Shown here: in pieces, positions 40,500 to 48,214 of the stretch
Position numbering within the stretch: position 1 is the stretch's first letter
Layout: every line of letters starts with the position of its first letter
Assembly (NCBI GenBank): GCA_034411135.1
Contig: DAOUMN010000036.1
Span: 1 to 50,011, forward strand
DNA: 50,011 nt
DNA from: Bellilinea sp034411135
GTDB taxonomy: Bacteria > Chloroflexota > Anaerolineae > Anaerolineales > Anaerolineaceae
Direction of reading: 5' to 3'
Notes under the pieces: generated by a model
The model's input: the letters and a program-made list of their open reading frames with translations, nothing else
Database searches by the model: none
What the model was told of the DNA's origin: nothing
Program-made: the position numbers and the translations under genes

Positions 40500-41022
40500 T
40501 GCTCTCTTGTCCTTCCGCAGGCGGCAAATCGCCTTGCAGGTATCGCATCACCAGTTCCAGCGCAGATTGAGCCGAAAAATGCTTATTTTCCACCCGGTCG
40601 CCGCTTCCATAGCAAGCAATTGCCCACTCACCATCGACGGTACTCAAGCCGATCCACGCCAGCCCGACTGGTTTTCCCGGCAGCGCTCCGTCCGGTCCGG
40701 CAATCCCGCTGACGGAGATGCCAATGATTTGTTCCAGTGGATATTCGCCGCTGAAGGCGCGGCGGATGCCGCGAGCCATTTCTAATACGGTTTCACGGCT
40801 GACCGCGCCGTGATCGATCAGCGTCTGCACACTCACACCAAGCAGGCGGCGTTTGGCTTCATACGAATATGCCGTGATGCCGCCAAGGTAATACCGGGAG
40901 GAACCCGGCACGTTGGTAATGCAATGACCGACCAGTCCGCCGGTGCACGATTCCGCCGTCACCAATTTCAAATCACGTTCCACCAGCAGCCTACCCAAGC
41001 ACACCTCGACCGGTTCGTCCAT
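40483..41022 (-). CDS. CinA C-terminal domain protein (nicotinamide-nucleotide amidohydrolase)
   Basis: A 179 aa stand-alone CinA-C/PncC domain that deamidates nicotinamide mononucleotide to nicotinate mononucleotide in pyridine nucleotide salvage. Characteristic stretches are VTAESCTGGLVGHCITNVPGSS (about 22-43), YYLGGITAYSYEAKRRLLGV, VSRETVLEMARGIRR and ISVSGIAGPDGALPGKPVGLAWIG. The N-terminal MoCF-like COG1058 domain of full-length CinA is absent, as in E. coli PncC. The TATAAT box ends 6 nt before its ATG, suggesting a leaderless start of the three-gene unit. Confidence 0.92.
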   Translation of the reverse strand: MDEPVEVCLGRLLVERDLKLVTAESCTGGLVGHCITNVPGSSRYYLGGITAYSYEAKRRLLGVSVQTLIDHGAVSRETVLEMARGIRRAFSGEYPLEQIIGISVSGIAGPDGALPGKPVGLAWIGLSTVDGEWAIACYGSGDRVENKHFSAQSALELVMRYLQGDLPPAEGQESNDAGK

Positions 41023-41028
41023 ACCGGT

Positions 41029-41034
41029 ATTATA
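41029..41034 (-). promoter_or_regulatory. -10 box for a probable leaderless cinA transcript
   Basis: On the minus strand a perfect TATAAT ends 6 nt before the cinA ATG. No Shine-Dalgarno can exist in so short a leader, and the -35 region has no consensus match. Confidence 0.55.
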
Positions 41035-41040
41035 ACCGAG

Positions 41041-41046
41041 TATAAT
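41041..41046 (+). promoter_or_regulatory. -10 box for the GH1 gene, divergent with cinA
   Basis: A perfect TATAAT on the plus strand, 6 bp from the minus-strand cinA -10 box, so the two promoters interlock. The GH1 leader would be about 100 nt with GGGAGGAAG before the ATG. Confidence 0.4.
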
Positions 41047-41151
41047 TTCATCGGGATTCGGGTCGATTCGTCCTTTCCGCTATCCATATCCAATTGCAAC
41101 CATTCAACTTTTTCCGTAGTCAATTCAGGCACTATTTTTTAGGGAGGAAGT

Positions 41152-42480
41152 ATGCCGCAAGCCACCTTTCACTTTCCAACTGGCTTTCTGTGGGGAACCG
41201 CCACGTCTTCGCACCAGGTAGAAGGTAGCAACACCAACAACAACTGGGCTGCCTGGGAAGCTGAACCCGGTCGAATCAAGTTTGGGCACACCTCGGGCAA
41301 AGCCTGCGACTGGTGGGGTGGTCGCTGGAAGGATGACTTCGACCGCGCCGCCGATACCAGTCAGAACGCCCACCGGCTTTCCATTGAATGGAGTCGCATC
41401 CAGCCCAAACCCGACACCTGGAATGAAGAAGCCCTGAATTACTACCGCGAAATTGTACGCGGTTTGACCCAGCGCAATATGACCCCCATGGTCACTTTGC
41501 ACCATTTCACCGACCCGCTCTGGCTGGTAGAAAAAGGCGGCTGGGAGAATCCCGAGAGCGCGCAGATTTTCGATGTGTATGTCAGCCGGGTGGTCGAAGC
41601 ACTCAAGGAATATGTTAGCCTGTGGGTGACGATCAATGAGCCGAACGTGTTTACCTACGGGGGCTACCTCAATGGAGGTTTTCCACCCGGGAAAAACGAC
41701 CTGGCATCTGCCTTTAATGTGCTGTCCAACCTGCTGCGCGGGCACGCGCTGGCATACCGCACCATTCACCGTATTCAAAAACAATCCCGCGTGGGCATCG
41801 CACTGAATTACCGCAGCTTTGCGCCTGCCCGTCCTGCCTCGCCGTTCGACCGATGGATGGCACGTTTTCTCCATCAAAATTTCAACCAATCCTTTATCCG
41901 CGCCCTGGTGGACGGCAAGTTCCGTTTTGCGCTGCGCGGCATGGAAATCCCCGAAGCCGCTAAAACGCAGGATTTCATTGGGGTCAATTATTACTCCCGC
42001 GACCAGGTAGCGTTCAAACCGCTGGCGTATCAATCGTTCTTTCACCAGTTGCGCTACCCCAAGGACGCCGACCTGAGCGACACCGGGTTCATCGCTAATA
42101 TTCCCGAAGGGATGTTCGAAGCGCTCAAATGGGCAAATGGGTTTAATTTGCCTATTCTGGTGACCGAAAACGGCGTCGAGGACGCCGACGATGATTTACG
42201 CCCACGTTACACCATCCAGCATATCCACCAGATGTGGCGGGCGGTCAATTTCAATTACCCGATCAAGGGCTATTTCCACTGGTCGCTGGTGGACAATTTC
42301 GAGTGGGAGCGCGGCTGGACGCAGCGATTTGGCTTGTGGGGACTTGACCCCAAAACCCAGATGCGCACCCGCCGCGCCAGCGTGGATGTATACGCCAACA
42401 TCTGCCAGCGCAACGGGATTGCCTCGGAGATGGTCGAAAAATTTGCGCCCGAAGCCCTTACACAGCTTTTTCCTGCGTAG
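41152..42480 (+). CDS. GH1 beta-glucosidase/beta-galactosidase
   Basis: Cytoplasmic retaining beta-glycosidase of family 1, 442 aa. It begins FPTGFLWGTATSSHQVEGSNTNNNW. The acid/base is E163 (TINEPNVF) and the nucleophile is E339 (VTENGVED); NAHRLSIEWSRIQP and GYFHWSLVDNFEWERGW are also diagnostic. It hydrolyses terminal beta-linked glucose or galactose from oligosaccharides such as cellobiose. Its last 23 bp overlap the 3' end of the opposing MFS gene. Aglycone preference is not predictable. Confidence 0.95.
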   Translation: MPQATFHFPTGFLWGTATSSHQVEGSNTNNNWAAWEAEPGRIKFGHTSGKACDWWGGRWKDDFDRAADTSQNAHRLSIEWSRIQPKPDTWNEEALNYYREIVRGLTQRNMTPMVTLHHFTDPLWLVEKGGWENPESAQIFDVYVSRVVEALKEYVSLWVTINEPNVFTYGGYLNGGFPPGKNDLASAFNVLSNLLRGHALAYRTIHRIQKQSRVGIALNYRSFAPARPASPFDRWMARFLHQNFNQSFIRALVDGKFRFALRGMEIPEAAKTQDFIGVNYYSRDQVAFKPLAYQSFFHQLRYPKDADLSDTGFIANIPEGMFEALKWANGFNLPILVTENGVEDADDDLRPRYTIQHIHQMWRAVNFNYPIKGYFHWSLVDNFEWERGWTQRFGLWGLDPKTQMRTRRASVDVYANICQRNGIASEMVEKFAPEALTQLFPA

Positions 42481-43750
42481 GAAAGGCGGGGTTAAGTAAC
42501 CGGTTGGTCTCCTGGGGTGATCGAATCGCGTACATAATAATGACCGCAACAATCAATAAACCTGCGGAGAGATAATAAGCAAACGTGAAGGTAGCGGTCA
42601 CGTCTTTGATGACGCCAGCCACCTGGGAGAGCAGAAAGCCGCCTAAACCCCAGGCGGTATAAACCAAACCGTAAATCATCCCAAAGTTCTGTAATCCGAA
42701 AAAATCTTTGGTGAGCGCAGGAAAAACCGACATAATCGATCCGTAATTTACCCCAACCAGGAAAGATAACAGACCCATGATCGGAACTGTGGCAAGCAGG
42801 CTGCCCTGGACGGATTGGGAAAGCAGGATAATCACCGTTGCCTGCAAAACGAACGAAATCATCAGGACTCTCCGCCGCCCGAACTTATCGGAAAGTGCGC
42901 CTGCCACCACCCGTCCGCTGCCGTTGCCAAATGCTAACACGGTTACAGCCAGAGCACTGAACCCGCTCAGCCCAGCCTGATCTCCAACGATCAATGCAAG
43001 ATTGCCAATGATCATTAATGCCGCCCCGGCGCTCAAAGCAAATGCCACCCACAAGGCGTAAAATTGCCAGGTTCTGATCACTTGTTTGGGTGTGTAATCA
43101 ACCAAGGATGGTCGTGCGGTTTTCTTGACCGGCATGCTTCCTGCAGGTTGATAACCAGCCGGAGGATTCGTCATAAATTGGGCAAAACCAACTACAACCA
43201 CCAGCATGCCAACTCCCATCCAGAAAATCGATGCCTGGAGTCCATACGCGGCAATCAGGCTTTTCGAAAGTGGAGCAACCCAGGCGCCACCCAAACCAAA
43301 ACCAGCCAGGACGATTCCGGCAATCAAACCGGTTTTCTTAGCCGGGAACCACTTAACTGCTGTTGGAGTGCCCGAAGCATAGACAAAGCCAATGCCGGTA
43401 CCCAGGAGCAAACCAAAGCTGAGTGCAAAAATCCAGGGGGATGTGGTTAGACTGGATAAAATCATTCCAATCCCGGAAAGAATGCCACCCAAAGTAACCA
43501 CCAGGCGCGGTCCAAACCGATCCTGCAATCGACCACCGAGTACAGTCATCACCGAAGACACAACCACAGCCATCGAATAGGGCAAAGCTTTTTGCCAGCC
43601 GAGCCAGCCCCATTCAGCAGGGATGTTTTGCTTAATTACACTCCACGCAAAAAGAACACCAAGCGCAAGTAATGCCATTGTTGCCGATAGGGTAACCAAC
43701 CAGCCTTTATGTTTAACCAGCGGCTGATTGGCGGTGGTTTGGTTCGCCAT
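42458..43750 (-). CDS. MFS transporter, oxalate/formate antiporter (OFA) type
   Basis: A 430 aa, 12-helix major facilitator protein. N-terminal helix 1 is LVTLSATMALLALGVLFAWSV, then a loop with AEWGWLGWQKALPYSMAVVVSSVMTVLGGRLQDRFGPR, the OFA-typical motif A region, and GIGFVYASGTPTAVKWFPAKKTGLIAGIVLAGFGLG. The second half has VVAGALSDKFGRRRVL. OFA members exchange small carboxylates; substrate here is unknown. It has its own promoter with a palindrome between the -35 and -10 boxes. Gene ends overlap the GH1 gene by 23 bp. Confidence 0.92.
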   Translation of the reverse strand: MANQTTANQPLVKHKGWLVTLSATMALLALGVLFAWSVIKQNIPAEWGWLGWQKALPYSMAVVVSSVMTVLGGRLQDRFGPRLVVTLGGILSGIGMILSSLTTSPWIFALSFGLLLGTGIGFVYASGTPTAVKWFPAKKTGLIAGIVLAGFGLGGAWVAPLSKSLIAAYGLQASIFWMGVGMLVVVVGFAQFMTNPPAGYQPAGSMPVKKTARPSLVDYTPKQVIRTWQFYALWVAFALSAGAALMIIGNLALIVGDQAGLSGFSALAVTVLAFGNGSGRVVAGALSDKFGRRRVLMISFVLQATVIILLSQSVQGSLLATVPIMGLLSFLVGVNYGSIMSVFPALTKDFFGLQNFGMIYGLVYTAWGLGGFLLSQVAGVIKDVTATFTFAYYLSAGLLIVAVIIMYAIRSPQETNRLLNPAFPTQEKAV

Positions 43751-43820
43751 GAATGATTGGACACCTTTCTCAATTTAAATTTTTGGGAAATATAAATTAC
43801 CTTTATGACACAGTGTTACT

Positions 43821-43849
43821 ATCATATGGTATTGTCAGACAACTGTCAA
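43821..43849 (-). promoter_or_regulatory. promoter of the MFS gene with an internal palindrome
   Basis: On the minus strand, TTGACA (complement of 43844-43849), a 17 bp spacer and TATGAT (complement of 43821-43826). The spacer holds TTGTCTGACAA (43832-43842), a perfect palindrome around its central base that fits the TNGTNNNACNA pattern of FadR-type GntR regulators. A repressor binding there would block RNA polymerase. Confidence 0.7.
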
Positions 43850-43934
43850 TTCATATATTGGTCACATCTTTCCAATGCAACCGTTGTTAGACCCATCAAT
43901 CATTTGTGCCCCTGCAGATTTATAAAATTGCTTA

Positions 43935-43963
43935 TTGACAAATTAGAATATATGTTCTATTAT
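43935..43963 (+). promoter_or_regulatory. promoter of the 258 aa membrane protein with a LexA-box-like operator
   Basis: TTGACA (43935-43940), a 17 bp spacer and TATTAT (43958-43963). The spacer contains AGAATATATGTTCT (43945-43958), one base from the GAAC-N4-GTTC core of the Gram-positive LexA (DinR) box. The position between -35 and -10 is where a repressor would act. Confidence 0.7.
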
Positions 43964-44008
43964 AGTGTTTAAACCGTTCCATCATGAAATCATATAAGGA
44001 GTTAAGCC

Positions 44009-44785
44009 ATGAACCTGCTCTCCCATTCCTCGAGTAAACTATTTTCGAAAAGCCTGTCCAATTTGCGCATTCGCCCAGGTCTGCTGTTCGGGCTGATCAT
44101 CTTCTCAGCATTGATCGCCTTCGAGATTTTCAACTACTCGACCACCGATTACGCCCTGCGCGACCTGCTTGGCGACCTGCGCTTTGCTGGCGTTCGCTGG
44201 GCAACCATCCTTTCAATTGCCTTCTGCGGGATCGACTTTGCCGGCATTGCCCGCCTGTTCACTCCCGAACAGGGCAACGAGGAGCCCAAAGAGATCTGGT
44301 ATCTGCTGGGTGCCTGGCTGCTGGCAGCCACCATGAACGCCGTGCTAACCTGGTGGGGTGTCTCGATGGCGATTGCCAGCCATACTATGACTAGCACCGC
44401 CGTGATCGACCAGAATACCCTGACCACCGTCGTGCCGGTCTTCGTCGCGCTGATGGTGTGGATCATCCGCATCCTGATCATCGGCTCATTGTCGGTTGCC
44501 GGGGAGCGCATTTTTTCCAGCGGGTATACCCGCTCTGCTGGTTACAACAACAATGGTATGCGCTCCAATCGTCCCGCCAACCTGCCCAACGCGGTTGCAT
44601 CCAACAATCTGAACAGCACCGGGTTGGCAAGCCGCAAACCACTCAGCCGCCCCGGCATTTCGGCTTCCGACGGGCTTGCACCCCGCCCGGAACCCACTTA
44701 TCACAACATGCAGGCGCGCCCTTCGTTGCGCACCCAGCCAGCTGGCGAGAACCGGCGCGATTCATCCTCATCCTACCACCTGTAG
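44009..44785 (+). CDS. four-helix membrane protein with a disordered C-terminus, unknown function
   Basis: 258 aa. Transmembrane segments lie at about 26-43, 62-85, 97-120 and 140-165, with short charged loops (FTPEQGNEEPKEIWY). The last 80-90 residues are rich in Ser, Asn, Arg and Pro (GYTRSAGYNNNGMRSNRPANLP, RPGISASDGLAPRPEPTYHNMQ) and look unstructured. No family recognised. AAGGAG precedes the ATG; strong promoter with a possible LexA-type operator; terminator downstream. The regulated, single-gene layout suggests a stress- or condition-specific membrane protein. Confidence 0.75.
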   Translation: MNLLSHSSSKLFSKSLSNLRIRPGLLFGLIIFSALIAFEIFNYSTTDYALRDLLGDLRFAGVRWATILSIAFCGIDFAGIARLFTPEQGNEEPKEIWYLLGAWLLAATMNAVLTWWGVSMAIASHTMTSTAVIDQNTLTTVVPVFVALMVWIIRILIIGSLSVAGERIFSSGYTRSAGYNNNGMRSNRPANLPNAVASNNLNSTGLASRKPLSRPGISASDGLAPRPEPTYHNMQARPSLRTQPAGENRRDSSSSYHL

Positions 44786-44818
44786 GATATCTATTCGCTT
44801 TTCCTCCTTCTCACCGAA

Positions 44819-44862
44819 GGGCAGGTTGCGACGATCCTCCGCCGTCCGCCTGCCCGGTTTTT
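44819..44862 (+). terminator. intrinsic terminator after the 258 aa membrane protein gene
   Basis: GGGCAGG (44819-44825) pairs with CCTGCCC (44849-44855), with inner GACG/CGTC pairing, followed by GG and TTTTTA. It lies between convergent genes and slightly overlaps the 3' end of the kinase gene. Confidence 0.75.
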
Positions 44863-46225
44863 ATTGTTTGCTCACCGGCAGCCAGACGATGAACCGCGCA
44901 CCGTGCCCGGGCTGCGATTCAACTTCGATCCGCCCACCGTGCCGCTGGACGATCCATTGGGCAATCGATAGTCCCAACCCAAAGCCGCTGTTTTCGCTGC
45001 GTTTACGCGATGGATCGACACGATAAAAGCGATCGAAGATGTGCGGCAGGTCTTCCGGGGGAATACCCGGCCCGCTGTCTTCCACCAGCAGCTGCGCCTG
45101 ACCATCCCGCCTTTGCAGTGACAGGCGCACTTCACCACCCGGCGGGGTGTAGTTAACCGCATTGGCAATCAGGTTGAGCATGACCTGTTTCAGGCGGTCG
45201 CGGTCACCCCACACCAGTACCTGGTCAATATCAACCAACTTTAATTCCACTTTGCCGCTTGCCAGCGTGCGCATTTGCTGCAACACTTCCAGCAAGACCG
45301 TGTCCAGTTCCACGCTTTGAAAATCAAGCGGCAGCCGCCCCGATTCGGCTTGCGCCAGCAGCAGGAGATCACCCACCAGGCGCGTGAGACGGTCGACTTC
45401 TTTTTCAATATTAGCCAGCGATTCCTCGTCCAACTGGTTGGTCAGGCGCATCAATCCTACTTCGCCCTTGATGACCGTCAGCGGGGTACGAAGTTCGTGG
45501 CTGACATCCGCCAGGAAACGGCGCTGGCTATCGAACAATTTCTCCAGCCGTTCCAGAGTCTGGTTGAATGCCAAGATCAACCGCCCCACTTCGTCTTGGG
45601 AGGCATTGGTGACGGGAATACGCCGCGAGAGGTCGTCCGCCTGGGTGATCTGCGTTGCTAGGTCGGTGACCATACCCAGCTGGCTGAGCGCTTCGCCAGT
45701 CAATGCCCAGGTGGTCACCATCACCACCACCATCAGTGTAAGGGTGAGAATGATCAACACCGTTGCTAAAGTGCTGCGGGTAATATCCACCAGTGCCAGA
45801 CTCAACCCGACTTGAAGATAACCCACCGGTCCACGGCTGGTACGCAGCGGCACAGACAGCACACGTAGGCGCACGTTGTTGAGCGTTTGCGATGAATAGA
45901 ACTGCTGCCCAATGCGCACGCCAGATTCGTTGAGCGGTTGTTGTAATCCCGCCGGGCGGCTGAATTGTAGCCGCTGCTGCGTATCCCAGACTTGAAAGAT
46001 CAGGTTTTCGGTGGGTTGGTAGGCTGCCAGCTGGCGCACATCAAACTGGTTTGCCGGACTGACCCGCACACGCTCGATGATTTGGACAGCTGCCTGGTTC
46101 AAGCGGCTGTCGATTTGGTCGAGCAGCACGCGGTCAACGATGGTGAAAATCAGCACGCCAAACAGAAGCAATACTACCCCAATCAAGGTAGTATAGGTCA
46201 ACGCGAGGCGCAGGCGCAGCGACAT
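44861..46225 (-). CDS. two-component sensor histidine kinase
   Basis: A 454 aa membrane kinase. TM1 about 8-30, an extracytoplasmic sensor of about 120 residues (31-150), TM2 about 152-174, a HAMP region to about 230, HisKA with phospho-acceptor H243 (FLADVSHELRTPLTVIKGE) and a HATPase domain with N box LNLIANAVNYTPPGG, VEDSGPGIPPEDL and FGLGLSIAQWIV. This is the EnvZ/BaeS-like class paired with OmpR-type regulators. It starts 3 bp after the response regulator stop, so the two form a pair. The stimulus is unknown. Confidence 0.94.
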   Translation of the reverse strand: MSLRLRLALTYTTLIGVVLLLFGVLIFTIVDRVLLDQIDSRLNQAAVQIIERVRVSPANQFDVRQLAAYQPTENLIFQVWDTQQRLQFSRPAGLQQPLNESGVRIGQQFYSSQTLNNVRLRVLSVPLRTSRGPVGYLQVGLSLALVDITRSTLATVLIILTLTLMVVVMVTTWALTGEALSQLGMVTDLATQITQADDLSRRIPVTNASQDEVGRLILAFNQTLERLEKLFDSQRRFLADVSHELRTPLTVIKGEVGLMRLTNQLDEESLANIEKEVDRLTRLVGDLLLLAQAESGRLPLDFQSVELDTVLLEVLQQMRTLASGKVELKLVDIDQVLVWGDRDRLKQVMLNLIANAVNYTPPGGEVRLSLQRRDGQAQLLVEDSGPGIPPEDLPHIFDRFYRVDPSRKRSENSGFGLGLSIAQWIVQRHGGRIEVESQPGHGARFIVWLPVSKQ

Positions 46226-46228
46226 TCC

Positions 46229-46906
46229 CTATTCGTCTTCGCGCAAGACGTAACCCACACCGCGCACAGTGTGAATCAGGCGGTCTTCCCCCTCGGCTTC
46301 GAGTTTTTGGCGCAAATAACGAATGTACACATCCAGCACGTTGCTTTCGCCGCCGAAATCATACCCCCACACGCGGTCGAAGATCATCTCGCGGGTTAAT
46401 ACCTGGCGCGGGTGGCGCAAGAAAAGTTCAAGCAGGTCGTATTCCTTGGCGGTCAGCGAAATGCCGCGCCCTTTGCGCATTGCCTGGCGTGTGGAAGTAT
46501 CCAACACCAGGTCGGAGAAATTCAACACCGGCACGCGTTCCGGCTGGGTGCGGCGCAACAGAGCGCGCACCCGCGCCAGCAGTTCATCCAATTGAAACGG
46601 CTTAACCATATAGTCATCCGCGCCGGCATCCAATCCCTGCACCCGGTCGCTGACGGTGTCCTTAGCGGTTAACATGAGGATGGGCACATTCCCGCCGGCG
46701 CGTAAACGCTGGCAAACTTCCAATCCATCCATTCCCGGCAGCATCCAATCCAGAATGACCAGGTCGGGATGGGCGTCGCGGGCAAGAGCCAGTCCGGTTT
46801 CACCATCGAAGGCGGCATCGACGTTGTAGCCTTCATAAGCCAGGCTGCGCCGCAACACGCGTACGATGGCTTCATCATCTTCAATGATCAGAATTCGCTC
46901 TTTCAT
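46229..46906 (-). CDS. OmpR/PhoB-type response regulator
   Basis: 225 aa. The receiver domain has the acidic pocket E9-D10-D11, phospho-acceptor D53 (LVILDWMLPGMDGLEV), and conserved Thr/Lys in MLTAKD and DYMVKPF. The C-terminal winged helix (SLTAKEYDLLELFLRHPRQVLTREMIFDRVWGYDF, VDVYIRYLRQKL-like VLDVYIRYLRQKLE, VRGVGYVL) binds DNA. The ATG at 46906 was chosen because GAGGAGGGG lies just upstream; a TTG 15 bp earlier would place the ribosome site inside the gene. Transcribed before its cognate kinase. Confidence 0.95.
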   Translation of the reverse strand: MKERILIIEDDEAIVRVLRRSLAYEGYNVDAAFDGETGLALARDAHPDLVILDWMLPGMDGLEVCQRLRAGGNVPILMLTAKDTVSDRVQGLDAGADDYMVKPFQLDELLARVRALLRRTQPERVPVLNFSDLVLDTSTRQAMRKGRGISLTAKEYDLLELFLRHPRQVLTREMIFDRVWGYDFGGESNVLDVYIRYLRQKLEAEGEDRLIHTVRGVGYVLREDE

Positions 46907-46923
46907 AGCCCCTCCTCGCAAGT

Positions 46924-46929
46924 ACTATA
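46924..46929 (-). promoter_or_regulatory. -10 box of the two-component operon
   Basis: On the minus strand TATAGT lies 17 nt before the response regulator start, leaving a short leader that just contains the Shine-Dalgarno. The -35 region is weak, which would fit activator control. Confidence 0.4.
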
Positions 46930-47061
46930 TCACAGAATACGTTGCATGCCCGCTGAAAAAACGGGGGAAAATTTGACCGGGGTAACTTAAGGAATTTTAA
47001 TCGAAAGTGATCGTTTTTACTGTATAAATCCGCCTTCTTTTTCGCTGGCATAAAAATGGGC

Positions 47062-47067
47062 TATAAT
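47062..47067 (+). promoter_or_regulatory. -10 box for a probable leaderless RNase D transcript
   Basis: A perfect TATAAT ends 7 nt before the ATG at 47075. Transcription would start on or next to the start codon. No Shine-Dalgarno and no clear -35 are visible. Confidence 0.5.
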
Positions 47068-47074
47068 CGCATGC

Positions 47075-48214
47075 ATGAATGAGCAATCCCTCCAACCACC
47101 TATATGGGTGGCGCGTCCCCTCGAATTGCATCGAATGCTCGAACAGCTTCACAGTTTTCCCCGCATTGCGGTGGATACCGAATCCAACAGCCTGTTTGCC
47201 TATCGCGAACAGGTTTGTTTAATCCAGTTCTCCACGCCACAGACAGATTTTCTAGTCGATCCGCTGGCTCTCAGCGACCTGTCTGCTTTGGCTCCGTTAT
47301 TTGCCAGGACAGATATTGAGAAAATCTTTCACGCTGCCGAATACGATTTGATCTGTCTGAAACGAGATTTTGGTTTCTCCTTTGTCAATATCTTCGACAC
47401 CATGCAGGCAGCTCGCATTCTGGGCAGAGAAAAAATTGGTCTCGCCGATGTCCTGCAAGCCGAATTTAGCATTCAACTCCACAAACGCTATCAGCGCGCC
47501 AACTGGGGTGAGCGCCCGCTATCTGCCGAGATGCTTGCCTACGCCCGCCTGGATACCCATTACCTGATTGAATTGCGCAACCGGCTGGCACAGGAACTGG
47601 AGCAGCGCGGTTTGAGCGCCCTGGCGCAGGAGGATTTCGATCATCTGGCACGCAGCGCTGCACCGAACACCGACCAGCAGCCGATCAATTCCTGGCGAAT
47701 TGCCAGTGGTCACGACCTGACTCACCAGCAGGTCGCCGTGCTGCAAGCGCTGCTCGATTTCCGCGAACAACAAGCCCGCGAAGCGAATGTACCTTCATTT
47801 AAGGTAATCAGCAATCCCATCCTGGTTCAATTGGCTGAAGCCTGCCCACAAAGCGCAGAAGAACTGAGTAACCTGAGGCTGCTTTCTCCACTGCAAAGCA
47901 AGCGCTATGCCAGCGGACTGCTGCAGGCTATTCAGGCTGGACTGCATAACCCGCCGCCGCCGCGGCTTTACAATCACCGCCCGGATGAAGCCGTGCTGGC
48001 ACGGATTGATGTGTTGAAAGAATGGCGTAAGACTACCGCCCGCAAATTAGGGGTTGAGTCGGATATCGTTTTACCACGCGATATATTGGAAAAAATCGCC
48101 TTCCATCCACCGCGTTCCCGAGTGGAACTGGCTGCCCTGATGGAAGAATTCCCCTGGCGAATGAGTCGCTTTGGAGATCAAATTCTCTCTGCTGTGAATG
48201 GATTAAACCTATGA
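47075..48214 (+). CDS. rnd: ribonuclease D
   Basis: DEDDy 3'-5' exoribonuclease that trims the 3' ends of tRNA precursors and other stable RNAs, 379 aa. Exo I: D34-x-E36 in IAVDTESNSLF. Exo II: H86 to D91 in FHAAEYDLICLKRDFG. Exo III: Y156-A-R-L-D160. HRDC domains follow at about 210-290 and in the C-terminus. The gene overlaps the downstream nuclease gene by 4 nt (ATGA), so two RNA-processing enzymes are coupled, next to a tRNA gene. Confidence 0.93.
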   Translation: MNEQSLQPPIWVARPLELHRMLEQLHSFPRIAVDTESNSLFAYREQVCLIQFSTPQTDFLVDPLALSDLSALAPLFARTDIEKIFHAAEYDLICLKRDFGFSFVNIFDTMQAARILGREKIGLADVLQAEFSIQLHKRYQRANWGERPLSAEMLAYARLDTHYLIELRNRLAQELEQRGLSALAQEDFDHLARSAAPNTDQQPINSWRIASGHDLTHQQVAVLQALLDFREQQAREANVPSFKVISNPILVQLAEACPQSAEELSNLRLLSPLQSKRYASGLLQAIQAGLHNPPPPRLYNHRPDEAVLARIDVLKEWRKTTARKLGVESDIVLPRDILEKIAFHPPRSRVELAALMEEFPWRMSRFGDQILSAVNGLNL

